Below, piece by piece: positions 24,442 through 31,000 of a DNA stretch of 64,000 nucleotides; the first letter of the stretch is position 1; each line of letters begins with the position of its first letter. The translations under genes and the position numbers were made by a program. The stretch covers positions 14,255,731 through 14,319,730 of the forward strand of contig NC_088655.1 of the NCBI RefSeq assembly GCF_964019385.1, in the 5' to 3' direction. The DNA is from Sycon ciliatum (lineage: Eukaryota > Porifera > Calcarea > Leucosolenida > Sycettidae). A model generated the notes under the pieces. The model was not told the DNA's origin, did not search any database, and worked only from the letters and a program-made list of their open reading frames with translations.

Positions 24442-25349
24442 AGGAGAGGTATGTCGTGTTTGCCACGGCTATATGCCTACTACTGATTCGGCCACTTGAC
24501 AAGCTGCATCATCCTTGAGAATGTGATGTACAATGTACTACAACTTGTAACATAGGTAACAAAAAAGTCATTCCGCCAGATTCTCGTGCAAGCCACGAAA
24601 TTCATTTTACTTTTTTAAATGCTTTTTTTACTGACTGGTAATTTAGCTTCACCATCTAAGCACCTACACGTTTCTTTGTTTCCGTTTTGTTCGATACCTC
24701 TGTTTGACGCCATTTGATGAAGTGTCTCTTCATGAGCGAAAGTGTGGATCATTGATCGACTCTAACGCGAACATGCGAACAATCACAATAATAACTGCAG
24801 GGGCGTCGCACACGGTACGGTCACTACGGTATTGACCGTACCACTTTTTGCCCCAGATACCCCGTGAATCAACAAAATACACTGATCTGGGGTCTAAAAT
24901 TCCAAAATGTTCGGCTCCGCCACCACTCCCCCACGAGTAAATTGTACGTCAGATGGCTGACCGTACCACACTAAAATACCTTCCGACGCCCCTGAACTGG
25001 CAACACAAAATTTTAATGCAAAATGATGACCTCTGGAGGGCTGTCCACCTTACAGCGATGAAAGCCGTGGCTGAAACTCCAAAATACCATGCATAATATT
25101 TACAATACTTTAACAGTCGATCCGGTTAGGAACGAACTGAGGGAAAGTGCCGAACAAGGCCTTGAGGAATGTAAAATAAAAGTCAACAAACAAGAAATAA
25201 TTTGGAGAAATCAACAGCTACGAACAATGGCACATACCTGCCGAGTCTTCAGGTGTACCGGCGTCAGGGTCTTGTTTACTGTTATCCATTGCCGTCTCTG
25301 AAACGGTGGAGTCCTGGCTGTTAGTGTTAGCACTGGATACTTGGTCCAT
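1230..25349 (-). CDS. YTHDC1: YTHDC1-like nuclear m6A reader, 15 coding exons
   Basis: YTHDC1 proteins bind N6-methyladenosine in nuclear RNA and affect splicing and export. Coding exons in order: 25349-25238, 24385-23799, 21319-19840, 19106-18993, 15639-15542, 15305-15252, 13858-13804, 13410-13293, 13036-12952, 10086-9602, 7237-6374, 5969-5900, 5352-5263, 4443-4351, 1355-1230. All introns are GT-AG with matching phases; the sum is 4,431 bases, a whole number of codons. Predicted 1,476 residues, about twice human YTHDC1 (727). Layout: basic then acidic Ser/Ala-rich N-terminus (1-764), YTH domain (about 779-920), Ser-rich linker, Arg/Ser/Asp/His-rich tail. W800, W851 and L862 match human pocket residues W377, W428 and L439; KSNNHENV is kept. 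The first ATG is used because a donor follows it in frame. The least certain joins are the acceptor of exon 11 and the donor before exon 12. Confidence 0.9.
1585..1921. mobile_element. Harbinger-like TIR element, 337 bp
   Basis: Ends GGGGCCATCCGTAAATA and its inverse GGGGCCTTCCGTAAATA, flanked by TTA on both sides (3-bp duplication as in PIF/Harbinger). Inner arms also repeat in inverted order. No coding capacity. Confidence 0.55.
2003..2240. repeat. About 25-bp tandem repeat (ACAAATCGTACATC type)
   Basis: Roughly nine uneven copies of a unit with ATCGTACATC and CACACCA. The open frame across it is a product of the repeat. Confidence 0.85.
2418..2585. repeat. GGTGTTGGAGGTGGT low-complexity tract
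   Basis: Purine/GT-rich degenerate repeat within intron 14. Open frames on both strands follow from composition. Confidence 0.8.
3260..3864. mobile_element. piggyBac-like MITE, 605 bp
   Basis: TIRs CCCTTTCACGGTCTCA and CCCTTTTACGGTCTCA, with TTAA on both sides, the piggyBac signature. Contains a GATCACCGGTGATC palindrome near the right end. Related in its ends to 32,914-33,620. Confidence 0.75.
4351..4443 (-). CDS. YTHDC1: YTHDC1-like gene, exon 14
   Basis: Thirty-one codons, [17 protein letters not shown] and a Ser run, ending VPKS before gtgagt. Phase 0 on both sides. Confidence 0.6.
4461..4600. repeat. (CA)n and (CATA)n microsatellite
   Basis: Dinucleotide run passing into CATA units directly beside the Penelope-type palindrome; accounts for the Cys/Val and Thr/His open frames here. 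Confidence 0.95.
4697..4739 (-). ncRNA. Hammerhead ribozyme-like motif, opposite arm
   Basis: Mirror copy with the same core and stems II and III. Stem I is shorter because the palindrome centre interrupts it. Confidence 0.45.
4749..4791 (+). ncRNA. Hammerhead ribozyme-like motif
   Basis: Core CTGATGA, stem II TTGC/GCAA, then GAA, stem III ACT/AGT with a three-base loop, cleavage base T, and stem I GTCG/CGAC. The first stem I pair is G-A, so activity is less certain than for the 17-18 kb copies. Confidence 0.6.
5263..5352 (-). CDS. YTHDC1: YTHDC1-like gene, exon 13
   Basis: Thirty codons beginning [15 protein letters not shown] and turning Pro/Ala-rich. Flanked by ggccag and gtaagt; phase 0 on both sides. 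Confidence 0.7.
5640..5860. repeat. (GCA)n-type triplet repeat tract
   Basis: CAG/GCA/ACA triplets in intron 12, open on both strands by composition. Confidence 0.85.
5900..5969 (-). CDS. YTHDC1: YTHDC1-like gene, exon 12
   Basis: Encodes [19 protein letters not shown] and on to LHG, between ttacag and gtaagc. Arg/Ser composition fits the preceding exon. Confidence 0.65.
6170..6363. repeat. (CA)n and CAGA-rich microsatellite
   Basis: Fills most of intron 11, next to the exon 11 donor. Confidence 0.9.
6374..7237 (-). CDS. YTHDC1: YTHDC1-like gene, exon 11 (RSHDS repeats, RD/RE-rich)
   Basis: Low-complexity arginine-rich exon. It has about eight tandem copies of a five-residue repeat of type [10 protein letters not shown] (6,835-6,950), then mixed Arg/Asp repeats and an [11 protein letters not shown] end. 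Such regions bind splicing factors in YTHDC1. The acceptor could be at 7,237 or 7,225. The donor at 6,374 is chosen because it keeps the next exon in an Arg/Ser-rich frame. Confidence 0.75.
7638..7770. repeat. Compound (TC)n (CA)n (GCAC)n microsatellite
   Basis: Alternating CT and CA runs in intron 10. Confidence 0.95.
8639..8704. repeat. 33-bp direct duplication
   Basis: Two adjacent copies of CAACACCATCTGCAGTATG and its following ATACACGGGGGG. The rest of intron 10 (7,238-9,601) shows triplet-rich sequence and an open frame that is an extension of exon 10. Confidence 0.85.
9602..10086 (-). CDS. YTHDC1: YTHDC1-like gene, exon 10 (YTH end, Ser-rich)
   Basis: Opens [15 protein letters not shown], matching the human EIEPECGTQLCLLF end of the YTH fold, then runs into a Ser/Gly/His-rich disordered stretch. 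The open frame continues for 1.4 kb past the gttagc donor, but composition and phase with exon 11 support splicing at 9,602. Confidence 0.82.
10641..10825. mobile_element. TA-flanked MITE, 185 bp
   Basis: TIRs CTGTAAAACATGGAATTTT and CCGTAAAACATGTAATTTT with TA on each side. Same family as 21,907-22,099. Confidence 0.6.
10861..11001. mobile_element. CAGTGCTGCTCAATGAAATC-type short TIR element, copy 1
   Basis: About 141 bp with ends CAGTGCTACTAAATGAAATC and CAGTGCTGCTCAATGAAATC (inverse). Core has CTGCGCAACGCCCGGCG. Other copies lie at 18,433 and 19,635; a single end is seen near 1,507-1,537. Confidence 0.65.
11576..12413. mobile_element. TTAA palindromic element, copy 1
   Basis: Ends AGGGGAAGTTAAGGC in inverted order, TTAA on both sides. 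The element is almost one long palindrome. This copy has a shortened centre and carries a nested element at 11,684-12,095. The TTAA duplication suggests the piggyBac superfamily. Confidence 0.8.
11684..12095. mobile_element. hAT-like TIR element nested in copy 1
   Basis: Ends CAGTGTTGCCACA and CTGTGTTGCCACA with a 6-bp duplication TGAATC on both sides. The uninterrupted host sequence is seen in sister copies of the outer element. End type resembles 56,195-56,634. Confidence 0.7.
12414..12951. other. Intron 9 remainder, no feature seen
   Basis: Moderately AT-rich non-coding sequence between the TTAA element and exon 9; no conserved frame found on either strand. Confidence 0.5.
12952..13036 (-). 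CDS. YTHDC1: YTHDC1-like gene, exon 9 (YTH)
   Basis: Contains [19 protein letters not shown], equal to human [19 protein letters not shown] with few changes. Donor gtaatt. Confidence 0.92.
13293..13410 (-). CDS. YTHDC1: YTHDC1-like gene, exon 8 (YTH pocket)
   Basis: Encodes [13 protein letters not shown] then IIPWVLP and LFRLQWIHK. It holds the second pocket Trp (PWVLP) and a Leu at the third pocket position, which is typical of the DC1 type rather than the YTHDF type. Confidence 0.92.
13424..13512. repeat. (CA)n microsatellite
   Basis: Imperfect CA run in intron 7 directly upstream of exon 8's acceptor; explains the Cys/Val-rich minus frames. Confidence 0.9.
13804..13858 (-). CDS. YTHDC1: YTHDC1-like gene, exon 7 (YTH)
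   Basis: Encodes [18 protein letters not shown], matching human SVILIFSVRESGKFQ. Acceptor ttgcag, donor gttagt. Confidence 0.92.
14072..14160. repeat. (GT)n microsatellite, about 44 units
   Basis: Pure GT run in intron 6, immediately left of the LINE fragment. Confidence 0.98.
14350..15040 (+). pseudogene. LINE C-terminal fragment (RT thumb region and zinc finger)
   Basis: Open frame reaching a stop at 14,947, with [37 protein letters not shown] and GPRKRWRDN. This is the downstream part of many invertebrate non-LTR retrotransposon polyproteins, after the RT catalytic core. A second frame just after the stop encodes [12 protein letters not shown] and LTRHSKFC, a C2H2 finger common at the end of the same family, so the piece is shifted and no longer one frame. 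The 5' part, including the RT core and endonuclease, is absent (5' truncated). It lies antisense to the YTHDC1-like gene in intron 6. Confidence 0.85.
15252..15305 (-). CDS. YTHDC1: YTHDC1-like gene, exon 6 (YTH)
   Basis: Eighteen codons, [18 protein letters not shown], matching the human GVWSTLPVNEKKLNAAFR segment. The Trp is the first aromatic-pocket residue. Confidence 0.92.
15542..15639 (-). CDS. YTHDC1: YTHDC1-like gene, exon 5 (YTH start)
   Basis: Carries the YTH opening [20 protein letters not shown], nearly the same as human YTHDC1. The Ser-Asn-Asn that contacts m6A is present. Donor gtaagt. Confidence 0.92.
16463..16820. repeat. 26-bp minisatellite (CTAGAACTAAGTCAGTTCCA)
   Basis: About 13 copies of a 26-bp unit with AAGTCAGTT/AAGCCAGCT variants, in intron 4. 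Confidence 0.95.
16940..17060. repeat. GACCGCCAAAACCCAAGGCG tandem repeat
   Basis: Four to five degenerate copies of a unit of about 24-27 bp, next to the Penelope-type palindrome. Confidence 0.75.
17340..17382 (-). ncRNA. Hammerhead ribozyme, left arm
   Basis: Core CTGACGA (position 7 may be any base), stem II TTGA/TCAA, GAA, stem III ACT/AGT with loop CGG, cleavage base A, and a five-pair stem I GTTGC/GCAAC. All conserved bases are present. Confidence 0.8.
17960..18002 (+). ncRNA. Hammerhead ribozyme, right arm
   Basis: Identical to the left-arm motif in mirror orientation, so the two ribozymes face each other across the palindrome. The short stem III matches the minimal hammerheads described from Penelope-like elements. 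Confidence 0.8.
18433..18577. mobile_element. CAGTGCTGCTCAATGAAATC-type element, copy 2
   Basis: About 145 bp, ends CAGTACTGCTCAATGAAATC and CAGGGCTGCTCGATGAAATC (inverse). Core matches copy 1 in opposite orientation. Confidence 0.65.
18993..19106 (-). CDS. YTHDC1: YTHDC1-like gene, exon 4
   Basis: Encodes [16 protein letters not shown] and onwards to SSSPSG, between a gtctgcag acceptor and a gtcagt donor; 114 bases, phase 1 to 1. A linker just before the YTH domain. Confidence 0.75.
19180..19275. repeat. (CTGT)n and (CT)n microsatellite
   Basis: Runs in intron 3, followed by a C-run at about 19,315-19,328. Confidence 0.95.
19635..19780. mobile_element. CAGTGCTGCTCAATGAAATC-type element, copy 3
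   Basis: Diverged copy with ATCAATGAAATC and its inverse GATTTCATTGAGTACCACTG, just downstream of exon 3. Confidence 0.5.
19840..21319 (-). CDS. YTHDC1: YTHDC1-like gene, exon 3 (acidic region)
   Basis: Largest exon, 1,480 bases. Strongly acidic and Ala/Ser/Thr-rich, with a DDDDD run and poly-Ala near the end. Acceptor ctag|GCAACT, donor AGAT|gtaagt. Human YTHDC1 also has acidic and Glu-rich disordered segments around its YTH domain, though much shorter. Confidence 0.8.
21907..22099. mobile_element. TA-flanked MITE, 193 bp
   Basis: Left end CTGTAATAGCAGTAATTTTC, right end inverse CTGTAAAAGGAGAAATTTCC, TA on both sides. Contains several TTTTCGGTG/CACCGAA motifs. Same family as 10,641-10,825. 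Confidence 0.55.
22355..22936 (+). pseudogene. Orphan coding-like exon in YTHDC1 intron 2, opposite strand
   Basis: ATG at 22,355 opens [20 protein letters not shown]. The frame resumes after an inserted element with [20 protein letters not shown] and runs to SPSSITNHR, ending in a gtgagt donor at 22,937. Composition (Ser, Pro, Arg) looks coding. The TIR element at 22,480-22,761 brings a stop and shifts the frame, so this copy is likely broken; excluding the element and one copy of its target duplication, both halves share one frame. I found no following exon before 25 kb. It could be a captured exon, part of an unknown transposon, or a duplicated fragment. A weak echo of exon 2 of the host gene (VNAES followed by Pro/Thr) exists but may be chance. 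Confidence 0.45.
22480..22761. mobile_element. TIR element, 282 bp, inserted in the orphan exon
   Basis: Inverted arms of about 80 bp, ends CAAGAGTACATAACC, with the 7-bp duplication GTAGTAC on each side. Confidence 0.75.
23496..23752. mobile_element. Fold-back element, about 110-bp arms
   Basis: Arms 23,496-23,608 and 23,650-23,752 mirror each other (for example GGCCTGGCCCATCATCA and its inverse), with a loop of about 40 bp. No clear target duplication. Confidence 0.7.
23799..24385 (-). CDS. YTHDC1: YTHDC1-like gene, exon 2
   Basis: Basic, Ala/Ser/Arg-rich, opening [15 protein letters not shown] after a ttgcag acceptor and ending PKRTRGK before gttaga. The many Lys/Arg clusters would serve as nuclear localisation signals. 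A short charged helical stretch ([18 protein letters not shown]) may form a coiled coil. Confidence 0.75.
24392..24437. repeat. (AG)n microsatellite
   Basis: Lies just upstream of the exon 2 acceptor; reads as a polypyrimidine run on the gene strand. Confidence 0.95.
24798..24994. mobile_element. CAGGGGCGTCG MITE, copy A
   Basis: TIR CAGGGGCGTCG, 5-bp duplication AACTG on both sides, 197 bp, in YTHDC1 intron 1. The CAGGGGCG end is hAT-like. Copy B is at 28,277-28,471 in opposite orientation. Confidence 0.8.
25238..25349 (-). CDS. YTHDC1: YTHDC1-like gene, exon 1 (start codon)
   Basis: Begins [12 protein letters not shown] and ends in a gtatgtg donor, leaving one base of a split codon. Low-complexity Ser/Thr/Asp-rich N-terminus. 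No in-frame upstream coding exon was seen. Confidence 0.75.
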
Positions 25350-25916
25350 GCCAAAGGTTCCTCAAGCACAGTACAGCAGTACTCATTAGCGTAAAAATTA
25401 GAGAAGTAAATAACTGACTAAGGTCACAGAATGCACTCCTCCAGGACCGGCAGGCAATACAGCAGTGAATACAACGGAATCTCTCTGCCCAACTGTCTCA
25501 AACGAACCTGGCTACAGAGAAGAACTAAGACGTGTATGATGGGAGAGAAAAGCTAGCTAACGTTAGCTAGCTGCCTTTGCAAGGCTAGCTTGGACCATCA
25601 TCAGCAAAAATGAATTATTTCGGCCACTTCGAAACTACTCGATCGTACTGTACTATTCGTACATACGAAACCCCTTCCCACCGCCATGTTTTAGATGGAG
25701 GAAGCATGGAAACAGATCGATTTATTTTGCAGTACAGATTGTACTACTGAAATCGGATAGGTTTGGAGATCAAAAACGTTTCTCAGCTAGGCCTAGGCGG
25801 GCCTAGTATTCCATAAAACCGGATTCGATCAGTTTATCCGTTTTTTAACTTTTTTTGCTCAGCTGAGCTGAGCTGAGCTGTGAAGTATGATGTAATCAGC
25901 GTAAAAGTCACGATAG

Positions 25917-25924
25917 TGACGTCA
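25917..25924. promoter_or_regulatory. CRE-like palindrome TGACGTCA
   Basis: Full consensus CRE half-sites joined, about 570 bp upstream of the YTHDC1 start codon. A match of this length can occur by chance. Confidence 0.35.
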
Positions 25925-25996
25925 ACACTGGTCAACGCGCGATTATGTAGGTCCACGTGACCACGTCTCCACGATGATCTTCCAGCCCTTGCGCAG

Positions 25997-26932
25997 TAGG
26001 CCTTTCCGGATTACAGGTCGTCCCTCGTTAATACATAATCTCTGGGACTTGATAAATGTTATGTATTAACGGGGTTTATGTACTAAACGAAAGTGTACAT
26101 AACTTGCTTGTGTACCAGAAACTTTCACTTTTTTCAGCTTTTCTGAGTGTTTCTTGCTACGATGACTAGGGAGCGAGATATTCTTGATTCCCTCAATATA
26201 ACATAAAAATTATGTTATAACGGTCACAGTCAGCGAAGATTCTACAGTTTACATGATACATGCGCCCAGCCGCGCCTGTACAGTCACTCGGAAAAAGCAG
26301 AGCTTTGCGGGTTGTGATGTGCGCTCTGATTTCTGAGCTATTTGCGTCCACAAGTAGAAACTAGAACACAATGTGCCTCCACTGGAAGGCCGAAAGACCA
26401 ACAAATTATGTACTATTGAGGTAGGTGGCATGCGGGTACGGAGAACTGTTATGTACTAACGGGGTTTATGTACTAACGAATTATGTACTAACCGACAAAA
26501 TTTGTATGGAAGTGAGGTACGTTTCGTCCGGGACTTGAGATTTCTTATGTACTAACGGGGTTTATGTACTAACCGGACTCGTATTAACGGGGGACGACCT
26601 GTATGTGTTTGCATATTTTTCCATTTTGGGGGTCAAAATGCATTTTGTCCATTTTGACCCACTTTGGGCCAGGGAGTCGTAAAATACCGGTATTTTACGA
26701 CTCCCTGCAAGCGATAGGTACTTCACGATCACCATGAATGATCACCATGGTGCCAAATGTCACGCGACTAGCTGTCGCCATTTTGTTACCATGGCAACGG
26801 CGGCATTTTTTCGTGCTTTTTGGGTAATTTTTTGCATTTTCTTTAGAAAAAAATTTGATTTATAGGGGTTTTCCAAAACACTTTCCATTTCCATTTTAGA
26901 CCAAGAAAAAACGCATAATCCGGAAAAGCCTA
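25997..26932. mobile_element. hAT-like non-autonomous element, copy 1
   Basis: Ends TAGGCCTTTCCGGATTA and inverse TAGGCTTTTCCGGATTA, with 8-bp duplication TTGCGCAG on both sides. Inner sequence is rich in TTTTGCATTTT. A TA-flanked element is inserted at 26,014-26,601. Sister copy at 35,437-35,959. Confidence 0.8.
26014..26601. mobile_element. pogo/Tigger-like TIR element nested in the hAT copy
   Basis: TIR CAGGTCGTCCCTCGTTAATAC and inverse with TA on both sides. Internal short repeats of TTATGTACTAACGGGG. No transposase frame. Confidence 0.75.
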
Positions 26933-26969
26933 TTGCGCAGTGCGCACAAGCATTTAATTATTTATGTCA

Positions 26970-27063
26970 CACTTGATGTATCGTGTAAGAAATATCGGAA
27001 AATAACTTTAATAAGAATAGAAAGTCGTTTTTCAAACACCCACGCTATAACCGATAGTACGAA
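26970..27063. repeat. About 90-bp dispersed repeat, copy 1
   Basis: Shares GTAAGAAATATCGGAAA, AAAGTCGT, TTTTCAAACACCC and CTATAACCGATA with 29,434-29,512. Lies upstream of DCPS; the twin is in DCPS intron 2. Confidence 0.65.
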
Positions 27064-27624
27064 CTGGTCTGTAGCTAGCTACGTACAAGTAGTAGACTCT
27101 ACAAAATTGTAGGTTTTTTTTTGCATATTTATTATGGTGACCCATGCACATTTTGAAGAATGCACCAAGTTTGGCACATTTTTCCACAAAAATGTGCTCT
27201 GTTTCTGGAGTACCGTTTGGTTGGCATGAGGCTGCTCCATGTCACATGTGCACCAGCTGTTCGATCCTGTTCTAGATCGTACCAACCAAACGCACCCCAA
27301 GACTCAGGCAAGAGTACGAGTACTAACACAGTCATAAACCAATCCCCCCCCCCCCCCTTTTACAGTGTTTTATGAAATTATGTAGATCTACAAAGTACTC
27401 TTGATCCTACTGTCGTACTGAGTAGTGAGTGCAGTGGTGAGTGGAATGCTGTGGATAAAGCGTTGAAGAGTTTGTTGCAATTATTTTCCGGCTAGTACCG
27501 GTAGTACATCTTCCCGAACTAGTCTCCTCCACCCAATTGGCGCAGCCGTCACTAGTTTAGTGTTTGATTGATCGTGTTTCGTCTTCTCTGAGTGCTCTGT
27601 GAAGATCAAGCATTCCATTCGAAA

Positions 27625-28023
27625 ATGGCACTCACAAATCTTGTAGATTTCAGCATTACGAGAGTTTTGAATGAAAGTGCTGATAGCAAGACCATCTTCT
27701 TGCTTGGTCGGTTTGAAGGCCGCTCTGGAGAGGCCATTGTTCTGCTGGAGAAACTGGCGATAACAGAAGCTGTTTGCCAGCAGTTTATTGTCGACAAATC
27801 TGTAAAACTGGAGTTCACCATGCAGAATGATATTTACAGCTTGTATAACGGCCACGGTGACGTCACTAGAATGAATGAAATTAAGGTGACCATTATAGAG
27901 CCTGTGACAAGTCGTCTGATAGAGAAGTTCTCTGCGCAGCAAATACATATGATCCGGGAAACAGCGGAGGACTACCGACTCGTCACACAACATTATCTCA
28001 AAGAAACGGCTAAAGACCTTCAG
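27625..28023 (+). CDS. DCPS: DCPS exon 1
   Basis: 133 codons, MALTNLVDFSITRVLNESAD to KETAKDLQ before gtacgg. Encodes the swapped N-terminal domain that closes over the cap. Confidence 0.92.
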
Positions 28024-31000
28024 GTACGGTAGAACTCACCTACATGGCACCTATGTTGATAATTTTTACCTTGGACATACTGGTCATTGCTGTACTACCA
28101 TACAAGAGTGGGCCCATTCTCCCAGGAAGGTCAGCGGTACCACCAGAGTGTGTGCGCGTGTGGGTGTGTGGCATAAGTTGCCATGGCTTCTGCTGTAGCA
28201 TTGCTATCATTGCCTCCATCGATGGGCGTCAAAAGGTGTGTGTGTGTGTGTCCGTGTACGTGTGTGTATGTGTGGGCAGGGGCGTCGGAAGGTATTTTAG
28301 TGTGGTACGGTCAGCCATCTGAAGTACAATTTACTCGTAGAGAGGGGTGGCCGAGCCGAAAAATTGGAAAATTAGAGCCCAAATCAGTGCATTTCATTGA
28401 TTCACAGGGTACTTGGGTCAAATAGTGGTACGGTCAATACCGTAGTGACCGTACCGTGTCCGACGCCCCTGGTGGGTGCAACCTTGCAAGCTGTTGAATG
28501 GTGCAATCCCAGCACAAGTTGCTTTGGCTTCTGCTGTAACATCGCTATCATCGCCTCCAGCGGTGGACGTCAAAAGGTGTGTGTGTGTGTGTTCGTGTAC
28601 ATGTGTGTATGTGTGGGTGCGTGTGCTTTGGTGGGTGGGTGCGTGCGTGTACGGGCATGCATATGTGTACGTGTCCATCTTGCACACAGTGGGTGGAGAA
28701 CATCCTGGAGAAGAAAGCGGAGAGAGACCGTGTACTGTGTGAAGATGATGATGCAGACATTGGCTTCACTCTTGCAGCGGACATGAAGTGGGATCAGAAG
28801 CAGGTAGGCTGCTGGGTGTGCTGCAGACTAGAGCTAATACAGTAAAACCTGTCAATGCGACCACTCGGATAAGGCGACTACCTGCCCTAAACGACCACTG
28901 AAACCAGGACCAAGGGGTGCTTTCTCCAGTCAAATGACCCTGGATGAGGAGACCATCTGGTAACAGAGACCACGTTTTGAAGGTCCCTTGAGCGGTCGTC
29001 TTAGACAGTTTCACTGCACTACAGTGCATATCAGTTATAGTGTGGTTGTGTAAAACTGAATATACGACCTACACAAATGAACTCTCGTATGCTCATGAAT
29101 CATAATCATAACATTGGTTTCACGTGAACATTAATTCTTACAAGCAATGTTATCGCATAGTAGAATATATCGGTCCTGAGAATGGACTTTGTGTAGCAAA
29201 GCATGTCAGATTTATAGTACAAAGTGTATCGCTTGTAGTGATAGCATCTGTCCGTTGTAGTTCTGATCCAACTCGCATTGTGTCGTAGTGCTGCAGGTTC
29301 AAATGTTGTGGTTATGTAACTCATGTTGCAAAGCTACATGGTTAAAGCGTATGGGACTATGAAGAGCCGCGTGCACAGTAGCACTACGTTGCATGTAATC
29401 TTCCTGCCTCTGCGCACATGCATGTGATATGTCACACTTGACCGTGTGTAAGAAATATCGGAAATATGAATAAAAAGTCGTGTTTTCAAACACCCGCTCT
29501 ATAACCGATATGTACAGTGTACTGTATGTAACGTTTAGTTCACTGTTCCGCCCATGTCACTGGCACCTTTCATGCATTGCTTGCATGCGCGTTTTACATG
29601 CCCGCGCCTCTGTGGCTGCACGTGTCGCGTGACCGATGCAAATCACTCCAGATTCCCACGCTGCGCACGTGGAGGCTTGTGGTACTGCGTGTTTCGGTTT
29701 TATTGGTCTGGCTTTGTCTACCAGTTGTGTTTGCTTTGCAGTTCGCTCGGTGTGTGTTTCTCTTGGAAGTGTATTCCATTCTTGTGTTCTTGTTTTATAC
29801 GTTGTAGTGGTGAGAGTTGGTTTCTGTCAACACTGAAAGTGTCCATCTGTGCGTGGTGAAGATTCTTGCGTACAGTGAGACCTGTCTAAGGCGACCCCTC
29901 AAGGGACGAGAAAAAGTGGTCGCCGTGGCCAGGTGGTCTTCTTATCCAGGCTCAGTGGGTCACATGACCATATCCACATGTGATACATCATTTTGATCAG
30001 TGCATCACAGTGCACACACCTATGCTACTCTAGCACGACTCATATGCCTGGGGTCCTCAGACCTGTCAAATGTCGTGCATGCACCATGTACATCTACACT
30101 TCCTGCACTGATGTGTAGATCTACCATGCCTGGTGCACCATGCAATGCGTACATTTACATGACTAGAACTGTGCAACGTGGTCGCGGGTGGGTGGTCGCG
30201 TTGAGCGAGTGGTCGCCTTATCCGAGGTGTTTTGAATGTGAATGTGTCCGTGACAAGGAAAAGTGGTCGCCATGGTCGAGTGGTCGCCGTGGTCGCCATG
30301 GTCGAGTGGTCGCCATACCCGAGGTTTTACTGTAGTTTGTTTGTGAGAGTGTGTTCCGAGCATTCTACAACGAACCCTAATCGAAAGTAACACTGTATTA
30401 GCAACAGCATTCTACAACGAACCCTAATCGAAAGTAACACTGTATTAGCAACAGTACCCACTGTACTTGTGCGACTTGGACATCCGTTTGGCCTTGACTG
30501 CCTGATGTCATCATGCGTAGCTAGTGTGAGCAAAAGTGCGAAAGTACTTGCACGTCGCAGGTATAGAGGATATGGAATTACATCATCAAATTACATCATC
30601 AGTTGAGATGCTTTGACGAAGTCGCGGCACAGTCAGTTCTGCGCTTGCACTAGCGACTCATGCTGCATACGTAGTGCCCGTTAGCGACCCTGCCGGCTCA
30701 CACTGTTTTATTACTTACATAGTGTGAATAGCTACAATGACTACTTCCTCCGTATACAAAAACTTCGTGACTTTTTTTGAAAGCTGCGCACAGCTCTGAA
30801 ATTGTTCCGTTTGACTTGGAATAACACTCGTGGCATTGTCTAACCTGTTTACAAGCTATATACAAAGAAAAAAGCAACTGGGACGAATGAGATTGAGTTT
30901 TTTCAGAGTCTCCGTCGCTCATGTCATTGTCACCTGACGACGCTGACTCCGCATCGCCAACAGTCGCTGCTTCCGCTCGCATTTCGTTCAGATTCTTGTC

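Larger units (their letters stand above)
25350..27624. promoter_or_regulatory. Divergent intergenic region between YTHDC1 and DCPS
   Basis: The two start codons face away from each other 2.3 kb apart. About 0.9 kb of this is an hAT insertion (25,997-26,932), so the older spacing was shorter. No TATA box is evident; a CRE-like palindrome lies at 25,917. The sharing of regulation is inference. Confidence 0.5.
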
